Shown piece after piece: positions 53,682-62,096 of a DNA stretch of 64,000 nucleotides (its first letter is position 1; every line of letters begins with the position of its first letter). The DNA lies in the NCBI RefSeq assembly GCF_022788655.1, contig NZ_CP084953.1, positions 243,298-307,297 of the forward strand, read 5' to 3'. The position numbers and the translations under genes are program-made. Origin of the DNA: Sulfitobacter indolifex. GTDB taxonomy: Bacteria > Pseudomonadota > Alphaproteobacteria > Rhodobacterales > Rhodobacteraceae. The notes beneath the pieces were generated by a model. That model made no database searches, had not been told where the DNA came from, and saw only the letters and a program-made list of their open reading frames with translations.

Positions 53682-55255
53682 ATGTCCAACTTGCCGCCCA
53701 TCGATATATCTGCCATCCCCGAGAGCCAGCGTGAAGCTGTCTTGGCGGTGCTGCGCGAGAACAAATCGCTGAAGCAAGAGACGACCGGGCTGCAAACCAA
53801 AACATCTGAGCTGGAAGTTTTGGTTAAGCGTCTGGAGCACCTTATTGCCGAACTCAAGAACGCCACACATGGCAAGCGCTCGGAGAAGTTAAGCGAGGAT
53901 GAGCGTCAGCTGGCTTTTGAAGACCTTGAGGTGGCCGTCGCCGAAGTTGAGACTCAGCAAGCTGAGCAGACCTTCTCAGAGGCACGGCCTCGCAAAGCTG
54001 CCCGGCGTAACCGTGGCAATCTTCCCGCGGACCTTCCACGGGTTGAACGGGTGGTCGAGCCTCAGAGTTTGAACTGCCCCTGCGGATGTGGCGAGATGCA
54101 CCGTATAGGCGAAGACCGCACCGAGCGGCTGGATATCATTCCAGCGCAGCTGCGTGTCATCGTCACCGTTCGCCCCAAATATGCTTGCCGTTCCTGCGCT
54201 GAAGGTATCACGCAGGCCCCGGCTCCTGCGTATCTGATCGAAGGCGGGTTGCCGACTGAGGGTGCCATCGCACATGTGCTGGTCAGCAAATTCTCAGACC
54301 ACCTGCCGTTGTATCGCCAAAGCCAAATCCTTGCCCGCTCCGGCGTCGATATCCACCGTAGCACTTTGGCCGATTGGGTCGGCACAGCGGCTTTCCATCT
54401 TGGCCCTGTCGTGGACCGCTTGGCTGATCATCTAAAGAAGTCCGGCAAGCTATTTATGGATGAGACAACGGCCCCCGTCCTGGACCCAGGTCGAGGCCGC
54501 ACGAAGACCGGATACCTTTGGGCACTGGCGCGCGACGACCGAGGATGGGGTGGAGATGATCCACCAGGCGTTGTCTTCACCTATGCCCCGGGTCGTGCGG
54601 GGCAGAATGCAGAACAGATCTTGCAGGGCTTTGACGGCACTCTGCAACTGGACGGCTATGCTGGCTACAATCGGCTGACGCGCCCGTCGCGGAAAAGCGG
54701 CGCGCCGATCTCCGTCGCGTATTGTTGGGCACACGCGCGTCGCAAGCTGAAAGAAGTCTTTGATCGAGACGGCTCAGAGATCGCCGCAGAAGGGCTGCGT
54801 CGGATCGCGGAGTTCTACCGCATTGAAAGCGAGATCCGTGGGATGGGTCCCGGTCAGCGCCTCTCGGCACGCCAGACCCGCACGGCGCCATTGATTGCAG
54901 AGTTCGGCGAGTGGCTTCAGAACCAACGGCGCCGGATCTCCTCGAAGTCCCGCCTCGGCGAGAAGTTGACCTATATCCATCGGCAATGGAGCACGACGGC
55001 CGGGTCGAGATCGACTCCAATGCAGTCGAGAACCTGATCCGCCCAATTGCATTGACGCGAAAGAATGCGCTTTTTGCCGGTCACGACGAAGGTGGCCACG
55101 CGTAGGGCCGCATCGCATCTCTCATCGCGACCGCGAAGGTCAATGATGTCGAACCGTTCGCATACCTCAAAGCGACCCTTGAAGCGATTGCGTCAGGTCA
55201 TCCTGCCAATCGCATCGACGACCTTCTTCCTTGGAATTTCCAGCCGTCAAGCTGA
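53682..55255 (+). pseudogene. tnpC: IS66 TnpC transposase, inactivated
   Basis: Coiled-coil N-terminus (ENKSLKQETTGLQTKTSELEVLVKRLEHLIAELK), zinc-binding CPCGCGEMH, and the DDE core (FMDETTAPVLDPGRGRTKTGYLWALARDD, LQLDGYAGYNRL, YCWAHARRKL). The frame is intact to LTYIHRQW; there a small deletion with frameshift removes about eight codons. The second frame continues DGRVEIDSNAVENLIRPIALTRKNALFAGHDEGG and meets a TAG at 55105. GRIASLIATAKVNDVEPFAYLK follows to the natural end. Two lesions, hence dead. Confidence 0.92.
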
Positions 55256-55327
55256 TCCCAAGTGCTGGCCAGACACCGCTTACACCAGTCCTACCACCCC
55301 CGGGGGGGAATCTGTTACCATTCGTCC

Positions 55328-55516
55328 ATGGATACTGATGATGTACTCAAGGTGATCGAGCCGCGGTTCGGGTCGGCGCAGCTTGCCTGTGCATGGTATC
55401 AATCAGAGCCCTTGCCCGGGTTTGGCGGCCGCACCGCAATTCAGCTTGTCGAAGAGGACAGGACGCCTGAGGTTTTGGAATATCTCGATGCGGTTGATGC
55501 AGGTGTCTACGCGTGA
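55328..55516 (+). CDS. Stand-alone MbcA/ParS/Xre antitoxin C-terminal domain (DUF2384)
   Basis: 62 residues. The pattern LACAWYQSEPLPGFGGRTAIQLV, then EEDRTPEVLEYLDAVDAGVYA, is the DUF2384 (Xre/MbcA/ParS toxin-binding) domain; the usual N-terminal XRE helix-turn-helix is missing. In known systems the partner is a RES-domain NAD-degrading toxin. Here the downstream gene, overlapping by one base, encodes an unrelated membrane protein. The IS66 insertion ends 44 bases upstream and may have removed the original promoter or upstream part. Confidence 0.75.
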   Translation: MDTDDVLKVIEPRFGSAQLACAWYQSEPLPGFGGRTAIQLVEEDRTPEVLEYLDAVDAGVYA

Positions 55517-56019
55517 TGACTGCTCAAGCTCTGATCGCGATCTTGGGCATATTGGGTAGCATCGCTGCGCTCTATCTTGCGAAGAGGGCGCACGATCGCT
55601 CCTTTCGGCCGACCGAGCCCGACGAGGATCTGGTAAAACGCTTTGTCGAGAGTGCCCCCGTGTACCGCCTCAAAAACATCACGTCAGCAGAAAACTTTGA
55701 GGACGTCACAAGAAATCATCGAACACTAAGGTCCCGCGACGCCCCAACCGTCTACGAGCGATTGAGGACGATGTATGTGTACCAAGCTCAACAAAAAGGG
55801 TGGTACTTGGGTGAGGGCAGCGTGGATTACAGGGTCGCTAAACGCATGTTAGAAGATGGATGGGTCGAAGCGGATGTTGCCAGAGCGACACACGAGCGCA
55901 GTCCGAATATCGAAGATCGATACCGCGATCCTCATAAATACGCAGAGCGAACTGCTAAAAATGCACGGGGCGAACTCTTGCGCAAAGACAAAAATTTTCG
56001 AAGATGGCTAGGCGGCTGA
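55516..56019 (+). CDS. Single-pass membrane protein paired with the DUF2384 gene
   Basis: 167 residues from ATG 55516 (TGATG overlap with the previous stop). One N-terminal membrane helix ([18 protein letters not shown], residues 5-22), then a charged cytoplasmic domain: [85 protein letters not shown]. No RES, PIN or other toxin motif seen. No family recognised. The tight coupling with an antitoxin-like domain makes it a candidate new toxin or effector. Confidence 0.6.
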   Translation: MTAQALIAILGILGSIAALYLAKRAHDRSFRPTEPDEDLVKRFVESAPVYRLKNITSAENFEDVTRNHRTLRSRDAPTVYERLRTMYVYQAQQKGWYLGEGSVDYRVAKRMLEDGWVEADVARATHERSPNIEDRYRDPHKYAERTAKNARGELLRKDKNFRRWLGG

Positions 56020-56087
56020 CGAGGCTATGGGAGAGGCCACTTCTAATGCCGGATCCCGTCAAGTCAAACATGACAGCGTAGCCGGAA

Positions 56088-56209
56088 TACCGGGTGCTGA
56101 AGCGGCAATCGCGATGAGAAAGGCAGGATGCTGGTCCCTGTTCTTGCCGCCCTATAGTCCCGACCCTAACCCTATCGAAATGGCGTTCTTCAGCCGCGAT
56201 AGAAAGTGA
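56088..56209 (+). pseudogene. IS630-type transposase fragment
   Basis: About 40 codons: [32 protein letters not shown] matches the [14 protein letters not shown] block before the last catalytic residue of IS630-family transposases. Nothing else of the gene remains. Confidence 0.7.
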
Positions 56210-56449
56210 AACCTGACTCTGGTTTGGCGCAGCTGCTTCGACATGAGCACAAAGCTCCAACTTTTCGGCCCGAATGGCCGGGTATCTTCTGAGCTATTGG
56301 AGGGCATCCCGCCCTGCTTTTCTGGTAGCTTCAGAGTCGACAGTCAATCTCTTTGAAAGAAACTCCATTTGTCCATCCTTGATGGAATACTAACAGACTT
56401 TCACCGAATCAGGTGGCGATCTCTTTAAAAATAAATCATTGCGTCGCTT

Positions 56450-57280
56450 ATGAGTGGACAACAGCACGATAAACTAAAGAACCTTCTTGAGGCTGTCCCC
56501 ACGGGGTTCCTCGTGGACTCCGCTTGGCTTGAGCAACACGGGATAGGCCGGCGTTCCTCCTACGCCTATGTCCAACGCGGCTGGCTAGAACGCATTGGCC
56601 GCGGGGTCTTCCGCCGCCCCGCACCAAACAGCGCCACCACGAACATACTCGACTGGAAGACCTGCCTGCTCTCGCTCCAGCAAATCATGCACTACCCTGT
56701 CCATATCGGCGGGGCGACGGCATTGGGCCTGCAAGGCTATGCGCACTATCTCTCACTCGGCAACAAAAGCACGGTCTGGCTCTACGGCTCAAAAATCCCC
56801 AACTGGCTCGAAAAACTACCGCTCAACGCCGAACTCCGCACCCGCAGCGTATCGCTGTTCTCCGATCCAGAGTTGGGTGTCGATAACGCGCAAAATAATC
56901 TCAACGAGACTGCATCGTCCCTGCCATGGGACTGGAAACTGGTGATGTCCTCGCCAGAACGCGCGATCCTCGAAGCGCTAGACGAGTTGCCGGATCAAGA
57001 AAGCTTTCACAACATCGACATGGCGTTCGAAAGCCTGACGACGTTGCGCCCGAGAACCCTGTCGGCGCTGCTCAGCAGTTGCAAGAAGATCAAGGTCAAA
57101 CGCCTGTTCTTCGTGTTCGCCGACCGCCATGACCATGCCTGGCGCAAGCAACTCGATCCGGAAGAATTCGACCTCGGTAGCGGCGATCGCGCATTGGTCA
57201 AAGGCGGCAAGATACATCCGCGCTACAGGATTATGGTGCCCGAAGAGTTTGTAAGTAAGGAACGTGGCCATGGCGCGTGA
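56450..57280 (+). CDS. abiEi: AbiEi-type antitoxin/repressor (type IV toxin-antitoxin)
   Basis: 276 residues. N-terminal wHTH (TGFLVDSAWLEQHGIGRRSSYAYVQRGWLERIGRGVFRR) typical of the AbiEi_3 group, then the C-terminal antitoxin domain (HYPVHIGGATALGLQGYAHYL, WKLVMSSPERAILEALDEL, RPRTLSALLSSCKKIKVKRLFFVFADRHDHAWRKQL). It represses its operon and neutralises AbiEii. It overlaps the toxin gene by 11 bases. Intact, in contrast to its partner. Confidence 0.9.
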   Translation: MSGQQHDKLKNLLEAVPTGFLVDSAWLEQHGIGRRSSYAYVQRGWLERIGRGVFRRPAPNSATTNILDWKTCLLSLQQIMHYPVHIGGATALGLQGYAHYLSLGNKSTVWLYGSKIPNWLEKLPLNAELRTRSVSLFSDPELGVDNAQNNLNETASSLPWDWKLVMSSPERAILEALDELPDQESFHNIDMAFESLTTLRPRTLSALLSSCKKIKVKRLFFVFADRHDHAWRKQLDPEEFDLGSGDRALVKGGKIHPRYRIMVPEEFVSKERGHGA

Positions 57281-58185
57281 AGACTATGCCGCCCAAGTGG
57301 CCCTGCTCGTGCGCATGCTCCCGTATGTTGCCAATGAAAAGATATTCGCGCTCAAGGGCGGGACGGCCATTAACCTCTTCTACCGCGACCTTCCGCGCCT
57401 CTCGGTCGATATCGATTTGACCTATCTGCCTGTCAAAGACCGCGCCGAAAGCCTCGCCGAGATCAACGACGCGATGGACCGGATTGCCGCCGCCATCGAA
57501 AGCGGCATCACCGGTGCCAAATCGCAGCGCATTGCTGGCGGCGGCGGCGGCGGCACAGGTGCGCTCACACGCCTCGGCACAGCCGAAATCAAAATCGAAA
57601 CCTCCCCCGTTACCCGCGGCGTCGTGCATGATCCGGAACAACGCGAAGTCTCGGAAGCCGTCGAAGAAGAGTTCGGATATGCGACGATGAACGTCGTTTC
57701 CTTCGAATTTGTTCGGCGGGAAACTACATGCGGCTGTTGATCGCCAGCACCCGCGAGATCTCTACGACGTCAAGCTGCTCTACGAAAATGAAGGGTTCAC
57801 CGACGAGTTGTTCCGCACTTTTCTGATCTACATCGCGAGTTCCCCACGCCCGCCGCACGAACTGCTGAACCCAAACCTGATCAATCTGAATCAGCCCTAT
57901 GCGCGGGAATTCGAGGGCATGACAAAGGAAGCAGTCAATCTTACGGAATTGATCGCAACGCGCGACCGTCTAATCGGGGACATCCAATCCCGCATGTATG
58001 AAGACGCGAAGAGGTTTCTGAGAACCCTGCATGAAGGCGACCCCGACTTCGTCGCGATCGACCGCCCTCAAGCGGCCGAGCTTCTGGCGGTCAGATGGAA
58101 GCTAATCAACGTGAACAAGCTGAAAGCAGATAACCCCAAGAAGCATACCGCCCAAGGGGAAGAGCTAGAGAAACTCCTCGGCTGA
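57270..58185 (+). pseudogene. abiEii: AbiEii-type nucleotidyltransferase toxin, frameshifted
   Basis: ATG 57270 with TAAGGA eight bases upstream. First frame: FALKGGTAINLFYRDLPRLSVDIDLTYL, the nucleotidyltransferase GG(T)xxN and DxD motifs, down to MNVVSFEF. One extra T in a TTT run near 57709 then shifts the frame. The second frame continues LFGGKLHAAVDRQHPRDLYDVKLLYENEG to the normal end at 58185. Removing that one base restores a full-length toxin of about 305 residues. Possible causes: true loss of function, phase variation at the homopolymer, or a sequencing error. Confidence 0.85.
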
Positions 58186-58830
58186 AGATGGATCAGAGAT
58201 GGCTGATTTCGAGAACAATCCCGATTATGAGGAATGCCGGTCACGTTTTTGATGTGCTTGGCTACCGGAATCTGCTGCGAACGCGAAGCGGTGCCCAGGT
58301 CAGGGGATCTGCTTTCGTTGTTTCGCCGGCTGTCCAGAGGCGATGCCAAGCTGGCACGCCGGGCAGACTAGTAAGTATAGTTAGCGAAGCCGATACCGAA
58401 ATCGTTTCCGATGCGATCGTCAGGAGAAGGTCGATTGAAACGCAGTATCAGATTGGCCCTCTCGTCAGGAAAATCCTCGATCTGTTGCACATTCAGATCG
58501 AATGCATCGCGAATGGACTGTTGGTGCGGCGCACAATGGCGATGAGAGTGTCCGATCACCGAGTGGAATGCAGCGCTTCGCTACTATGCAGCCCGCAACC
58601 CTTAATCGTTTCTCCCCACCACCCGCCGACGTTTCGCTTTCACCATCCGCGACCATCGGCTGGAAGCATCCGACGCTTGGAAATCAGCGGCAACTGCCGC
58701 TGATGAACGACCGACATGCCAATTTGCAGACTCAGCGGTTTAACGTGACGGCCGGCACTCACGATCGGCAATCCATATCGGCAATTTCTTTAACTTTCCT
58801 CGTATTAACATGTATACTGAAAGGAAATTC
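58186..58830. other. Gap between abiE and fic
   Basis: About 640 bases. The open frames here look like read-through of non-coding DNA. A TATACT hexamer at 58813-58818 may be the -10 of the fic promoter, although no good -35 is visible. Confidence 0.45.
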
Positions 58831-60063
58831 ATGAGGGGAAGATCGGCAAAAATGTTGGAAACACCTGGCAGAATCGAACCGTGCTTCTTCGAGGAGCACA
58901 TTCCCGCTGAGCTAGCCGACCTTACGGTCGATCTCCAGAGAGAAGCTGCGCAGCTGGGACAAGGGTTGCACCCGGACAGCGCGGCGGAACTTGCGGACCT
59001 CGTGCGCATAATGAACTGCTACTACTCAAACTTGATCGAAGGTCACAACACACGCCCCCGAGACATTGAACGCGCGCTCGCCGGCGCCGAACTCGAAGAG
59101 GAGGCCCGCCCGCTTGCCCTGGAAGCGCGGGCTCATGTCATTGTTCAGCGAGCAATCGACGGCATGCATCGCGCTGGCACCCTGCCTTGTCCCACGTCCG
59201 TTGAATTCCTTTCATGGGTGCACAAGGTTTTCTACGACGAAATGCCCGAGGAGTATCGGGTGATCGAACATCCCGATGGAACACGCGAACCGATCATTCC
59301 CGGGCACATGCGCCAACAGGGCGACAAGGAGGTAGCCGTTGGGCGCCACATGCCCCCTTCCTCGTCGCGTGTGGCAGCCTTCATGGATCACTTCGACAAG
59401 CGTTTTCAGGTCGCCGCACGGTCGTCGAGCGGGCGGATCATCGCGATCGCGTCAGCACATCACCGGTTGAATTATATCCATCCGTTCCCGGATGGAAACG
59501 GACGCGTCAGCCGCTTGATGTCACATGCCATGGCTTTCACGGCCGGAATTGGAGGCCAAGGTCTGTGGTCGGTGTCCCGTGGGCTTGCGCGCGGATTGGC
59601 GGATCACGGTGAATACAAGCGCATGATGGATCTCGCGGACAGCCCGCGACGTGGAGACCGCGACGGGCGCGGCAACCTTTCCGAAGCCGCTTTGAAAACG
59701 TTCTGCGCGTGGTTCCTCAAGGTCTCTTTCGATCAAATTGCGTTCTCCACAAAGCTGTTTGACCTCTCCGGGCTGGAAAAGCGCTACCGGCGCCTCGTGG
59801 AGGATACCATTGATGACAAGCGCGCACCTGACCTGATCGCGGCCGTGCTTCGACATGGGGCGCTTGAACGTGGCGAGGCGCAGATTGCCCTCAAGACGTC
59901 TGAGCGCACCGCGCGGAATACTCTTAGCAAACTTACGGCTGCGGGATACCTCGCCTCCGCTTCGCCGAAGACCCCGGTGAGAGTGGCGTTTCCATTGGAC
60001 TATCGAGAACGGCTTTTCCCCAATCTTTTTGCCGAGGGAGACCTGCGGACATCCCCTGCCTAA
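58831..60063 (+). CDS. Fic-family AMPylation-type protein, class II
   Basis: 410 residues from ATG 58831 (AAAGGA five bases upstream; an ATG at 58810 would lie inside the probable -10). Inhibitory helix near the N-terminus: YYSNLIEG matches (S/T)xxxE(G/N), so the active site is self-inhibited (class II). Fic core motif HPFPDGNGR is canonical and intact. A C-terminal winged helix (ALERGEAQIALKTSERTARNTLSKLTAAGYLAS) is present. Such proteins transfer AMP (or other nucleotide parts) to target hydroxyls. Target unknown; stands alone next to abiE. Confidence 0.9.
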   Translation: MRGRSAKMLETPGRIEPCFFEEHIPAELADLTVDLQREAAQLGQGLHPDSAAELADLVRIMNCYYSNLIEGHNTRPRDIERALAGAELEEEARPLALEARAHVIVQRAIDGMHRAGTLPCPTSVEFLSWVHKVFYDEMPEEYRVIEHPDGTREPIIPGHMRQQGDKEVAVGRHMPPSSSRVAAFMDHFDKRFQVAARSSSGRIIAIASAHHRLNYIHPFPDGNGRVSRLMSHAMAFTAGIGGQGLWSVSRGLARGLADHGEYKRMMDLADSPRRGDRDGRGNLSEAALKTFCAWFLKVSFDQIAFSTKLFDLSGLEKRYRRLVEDTIDDKRAPDLIAAVLRHGALERGEAQIALKTSERTARNTLSKLTAAGYLASASPKTPVRVAFPLDYRERLFPNLFAEGDLRTSPA

Positions 60064-60509
60064 TCGCAAGAGACTCGCGTGTCCCCGCGTTCCAGCTATG
60101 TCAGCAAACGCATATTCAGCCAGATTGACCTTTGACTTTTTCGGCCGTCACTTTTTCTGAGAACTCTAAACTGTTCCCGCCCCGTCCTATACCCACCCGT
60201 TAAAAATAATACGCAATCGCACGCTTACGGGATCAAAACCGGCGAAGATGATTGTCAAACCACGTGGTACGCAAAGGTATCTGAGAAAAAATACTTTGTA
60301 GTAACTTTGCGCTTAAAGCTGTTTGCGATTGATCTTACTCAACTCTGGGGTGAATATACGCCGTTGTCGAGGTTTCAGACCCCGCTGCGGTCCCGGCGCC
60401 GCAATGCAATGGCGCCCATCCCAGGCTTCCTTAAATCTAATGAAATGCCTATTAAGACCTTCACGAATATTCCGCACAGGGGTCTCGAACCCACCGTGCT
60501 TTCTCCAAA
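60064..60509. other. Gap between fic and scpB
   Basis: About 450 bases between convergent genes. Rightward frames at 60307-60607 have no ribosome binding site. Nothing recognised. Confidence 0.45.
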
Positions 60510-61103
60510 TTACGCAACACCAAGCCCCGCGTCGTCGAGCTGCTCCTGATCGGGAAGATCGCGCAGGCTCTCCAGGCCGAAAGCGACAAGGAACTGCTCT
60601 GTGGTAACAAAGGTATAGGGCGCACCGCGACGGGGCGCCCTTGGCCCGGTCCCAATCAAGTTGTGCGCATGTAACCTTCCAATCAGGTCCCGGCTAATCT
60701 CTTTGCCGAAAATGTCCTTCAACCCATCGCGGGTGATTGGTTGCTGGTATGCGACGGCGGCGAGGACTGCGACGTCGAACGCATTCAGGTCCGTAAGCTG
60801 ATCATCTATGTCCGCAGCAAGGCGGATCGCTGAGGCATAAGCGGCCCGCGTCCGAAACATCCACCCACCGGCAACTTGGGCAATTTCAAACGACCGCTCT
60901 TCGAGCTCTACGGAAAGGTCCTCGACCAGCAGGTCGACCGACGCCCCCTGCCCCACCACCCGTGCCAAATCATCCCGTCCAACAGGCGACGCACTGGCGA
61001 ACAGCACCGCCTCGATCCGGCGCATCCACTCGCGCCAGCGCAGCTCGGGCGGCAGGTCGGCAAGCTCGCGGTCGAGCTCTGACGCGGGGCGATCTTTTGC
61101 CAT
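60510..61103 (-). CDS. scpB: ScpB-like segregation and condensation protein
   Basis: 197 residues. Two winged-helix units as in ScpB: RWREWMRRIEAVLFASASPVGRDDLARVVGQGASVDLLVEDL, FEIAQVAGGWMFRTRAAYA, LNAFDVAVLAAVAYQQPITRDGLKDIFGKEISRDLIGRLHAHNLIGTGPRAPRRGAPYTFVTTEQFLVAFGLESLRDLPD. The end is the classic ScpB wHTH2. A normal ScpB works with ScpA and SMC; neither is present here. It lies two bases downstream of the DUF1403 gene, so it forms an operon with that gene and is opposite the tyrosine recombinase. Confidence 0.9.
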   Translation of the reverse strand: MAKDRPASELDRELADLPPELRWREWMRRIEAVLFASASPVGRDDLARVVGQGASVDLLVEDLSVELEERSFEIAQVAGGWMFRTRAAYASAIRLAADIDDQLTDLNAFDVAVLAAVAYQQPITRDGLKDIFGKEISRDLIGRLHAHNLIGTGPRAPRRGAPYTFVTTEQFLVAFGLESLRDLPDQEQLDDAGLGVA

Positions 61104-61105
61104 AC

Positions 61106-61990
61106 CTAAACCCCGTAGAGCCGAAACGTCTCACGGCCGGACAATTCACGCACCCCACCGAGATCAATCAAACGATCACACAGCCGCCGCGCTGCCCGAT
61201 CTGGCAAAGGCAACGCGGACGGGGTCACCGCGTCACGGGTTAAAAAAATCTCCACCGCCTCCTTTGCGGCCTTGGCCCGGAGTTTCGGGGCGACTGCTTT
61301 CAGATGCGCCGTCCGACGCGCAAGGTCGGCGGAGAGTTGCACGGCTTCAGCGGCCGATGAGGCGACTGCGCGATGACAGGCCAGTCGCAGGTCTTCCCCG
61401 CGCTTTACCAAGTCAGCACGGTTCAGGCCTTGGGCCAACAACGGCACAAGATAATCCCAGCCGAGCGCCTGCGCGAGGGCCGCATCCGCCAAGATAAGCG
61501 CCGACAGCTCTCCCCGCGGCGCATCGGTCAAGACCATCTCCAACGCCATGGCCGCGCGAGAGACCGGCGCCCCCTGCCCCGCATCGAGCCACATAGCGAT
61601 CTGCTCCTGCTCAAGGGTAGGTATGGCGCGGCTCAACGCCCTAACTGACACCGGCCGCTCGACTGCGCGACGCCAAGCCAAATAGCCTCCCCCTGCCGGC
61701 CCCGGTAGATCGCCAGGGCGCAGCAGGTGAACCGCGTCCCGCAAGTCCCGGGCCCGCTCAGAACGGCCAGAAAACGCCGCACAGGCCTCAGCGGCACGCA
61801 GCGCGAAACGTTCCCGCAACAAAGCTCTGGGGACTTCGACTCGTGCCAACACTTGATGCAGGTGAGCAAGCGCCGCACCCGACAAAAACGCCACATCTTC
61901 AGGGGTTTCGACACGTCCGGAGGTGACCCAGGCAGGCATCCGGGGTAGCGTGACAAGGGACTCGATTAGATTGGCGCGGGCAAAGGTCAT
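61106..61990 (-). CDS. DUF1403 family protein
   Basis: 294 residues from ATG 61990; a longer frame to 62263 would overlap the divergent recombinase gene. Helical: VAFLSGAALAHLHQVLARVEVPRALLRERFALRAAEACAAFSGR, PAGGGYLAWRRAVERP, IAMWLDAGQGAPVSRAAMALEMVLTDAPRG, LGWDYLVPLLAQGLNRADLVKRGEDLRLACHRAVASSAAEA. The ALRAAEACA, GRSERARDLRDAVHLLRPGD and LGWDYLVPLL patterns are the DUF1403 family, seen on plasmids and islands of alphaproteobacteria near ScpB and recombinase genes. Function unknown; the C-terminal RAARRLCDRLIDLGGVRELSGRETFRLYG resembles a DNA-binding helix set. Confidence 0.8.
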   Translation of the reverse strand: MTFARANLIESLVTLPRMPAWVTSGRVETPEDVAFLSGAALAHLHQVLARVEVPRALLRERFALRAAEACAAFSGRSERARDLRDAVHLLRPGDLPGPAGGGYLAWRRAVERPVSVRALSRAIPTLEQEQIAMWLDAGQGAPVSRAAMALEMVLTDAPRGELSALILADAALAQALGWDYLVPLLAQGLNRADLVKRGEDLRLACHRAVASSAAEAVQLSADLARRTAHLKAVAPKLRAKAAKEAVEIFLTRDAVTPSALPLPDRAARRLCDRLIDLGGVRELSGRETFRLYGV

Positions 61991-62096
61991 ACGGGAAACA
62001 TACAAAGAGACGGCTCTTTGTGCCAGCAAATAGCGACAAAACCGCCCCACCCTGCGGCACTTAGTTACGTCCAATAAGTTTACATTATCGGATGCA

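Larger units (their letters stand above)
52787..55283 (+). mobile_element. IS66-family insertion sequence with 8-bp target duplication
   Basis: Terminal inverted repeats GTAAGCGGTG at 52787 and, on the other strand, at 55274-55283. Directly outside, ACCAGTCC occurs at 52779-52786 and again at 55284-55291: a perfect 8-bp target duplication, as expected for IS66. Inside are tnpA, tnpB and a broken tnpC in the standard order, so the element is probably immobile without help. Confidence 0.92.

Noticed and set aside
57533..57560. GGC-rich tract that looked like a triplet-repeat tract in abiEii
   Set aside because: It encodes a plain glycine stretch in a conserved loop region; the frameshift is elsewhere, at the T run near 57709.
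60461..60520. GGGTTCGAGACCCC on the minus strand, resembling a tRNA T loop
   Set aside because: The T stem pairs only three bases and no acceptor or anticodon arm can be built around it.
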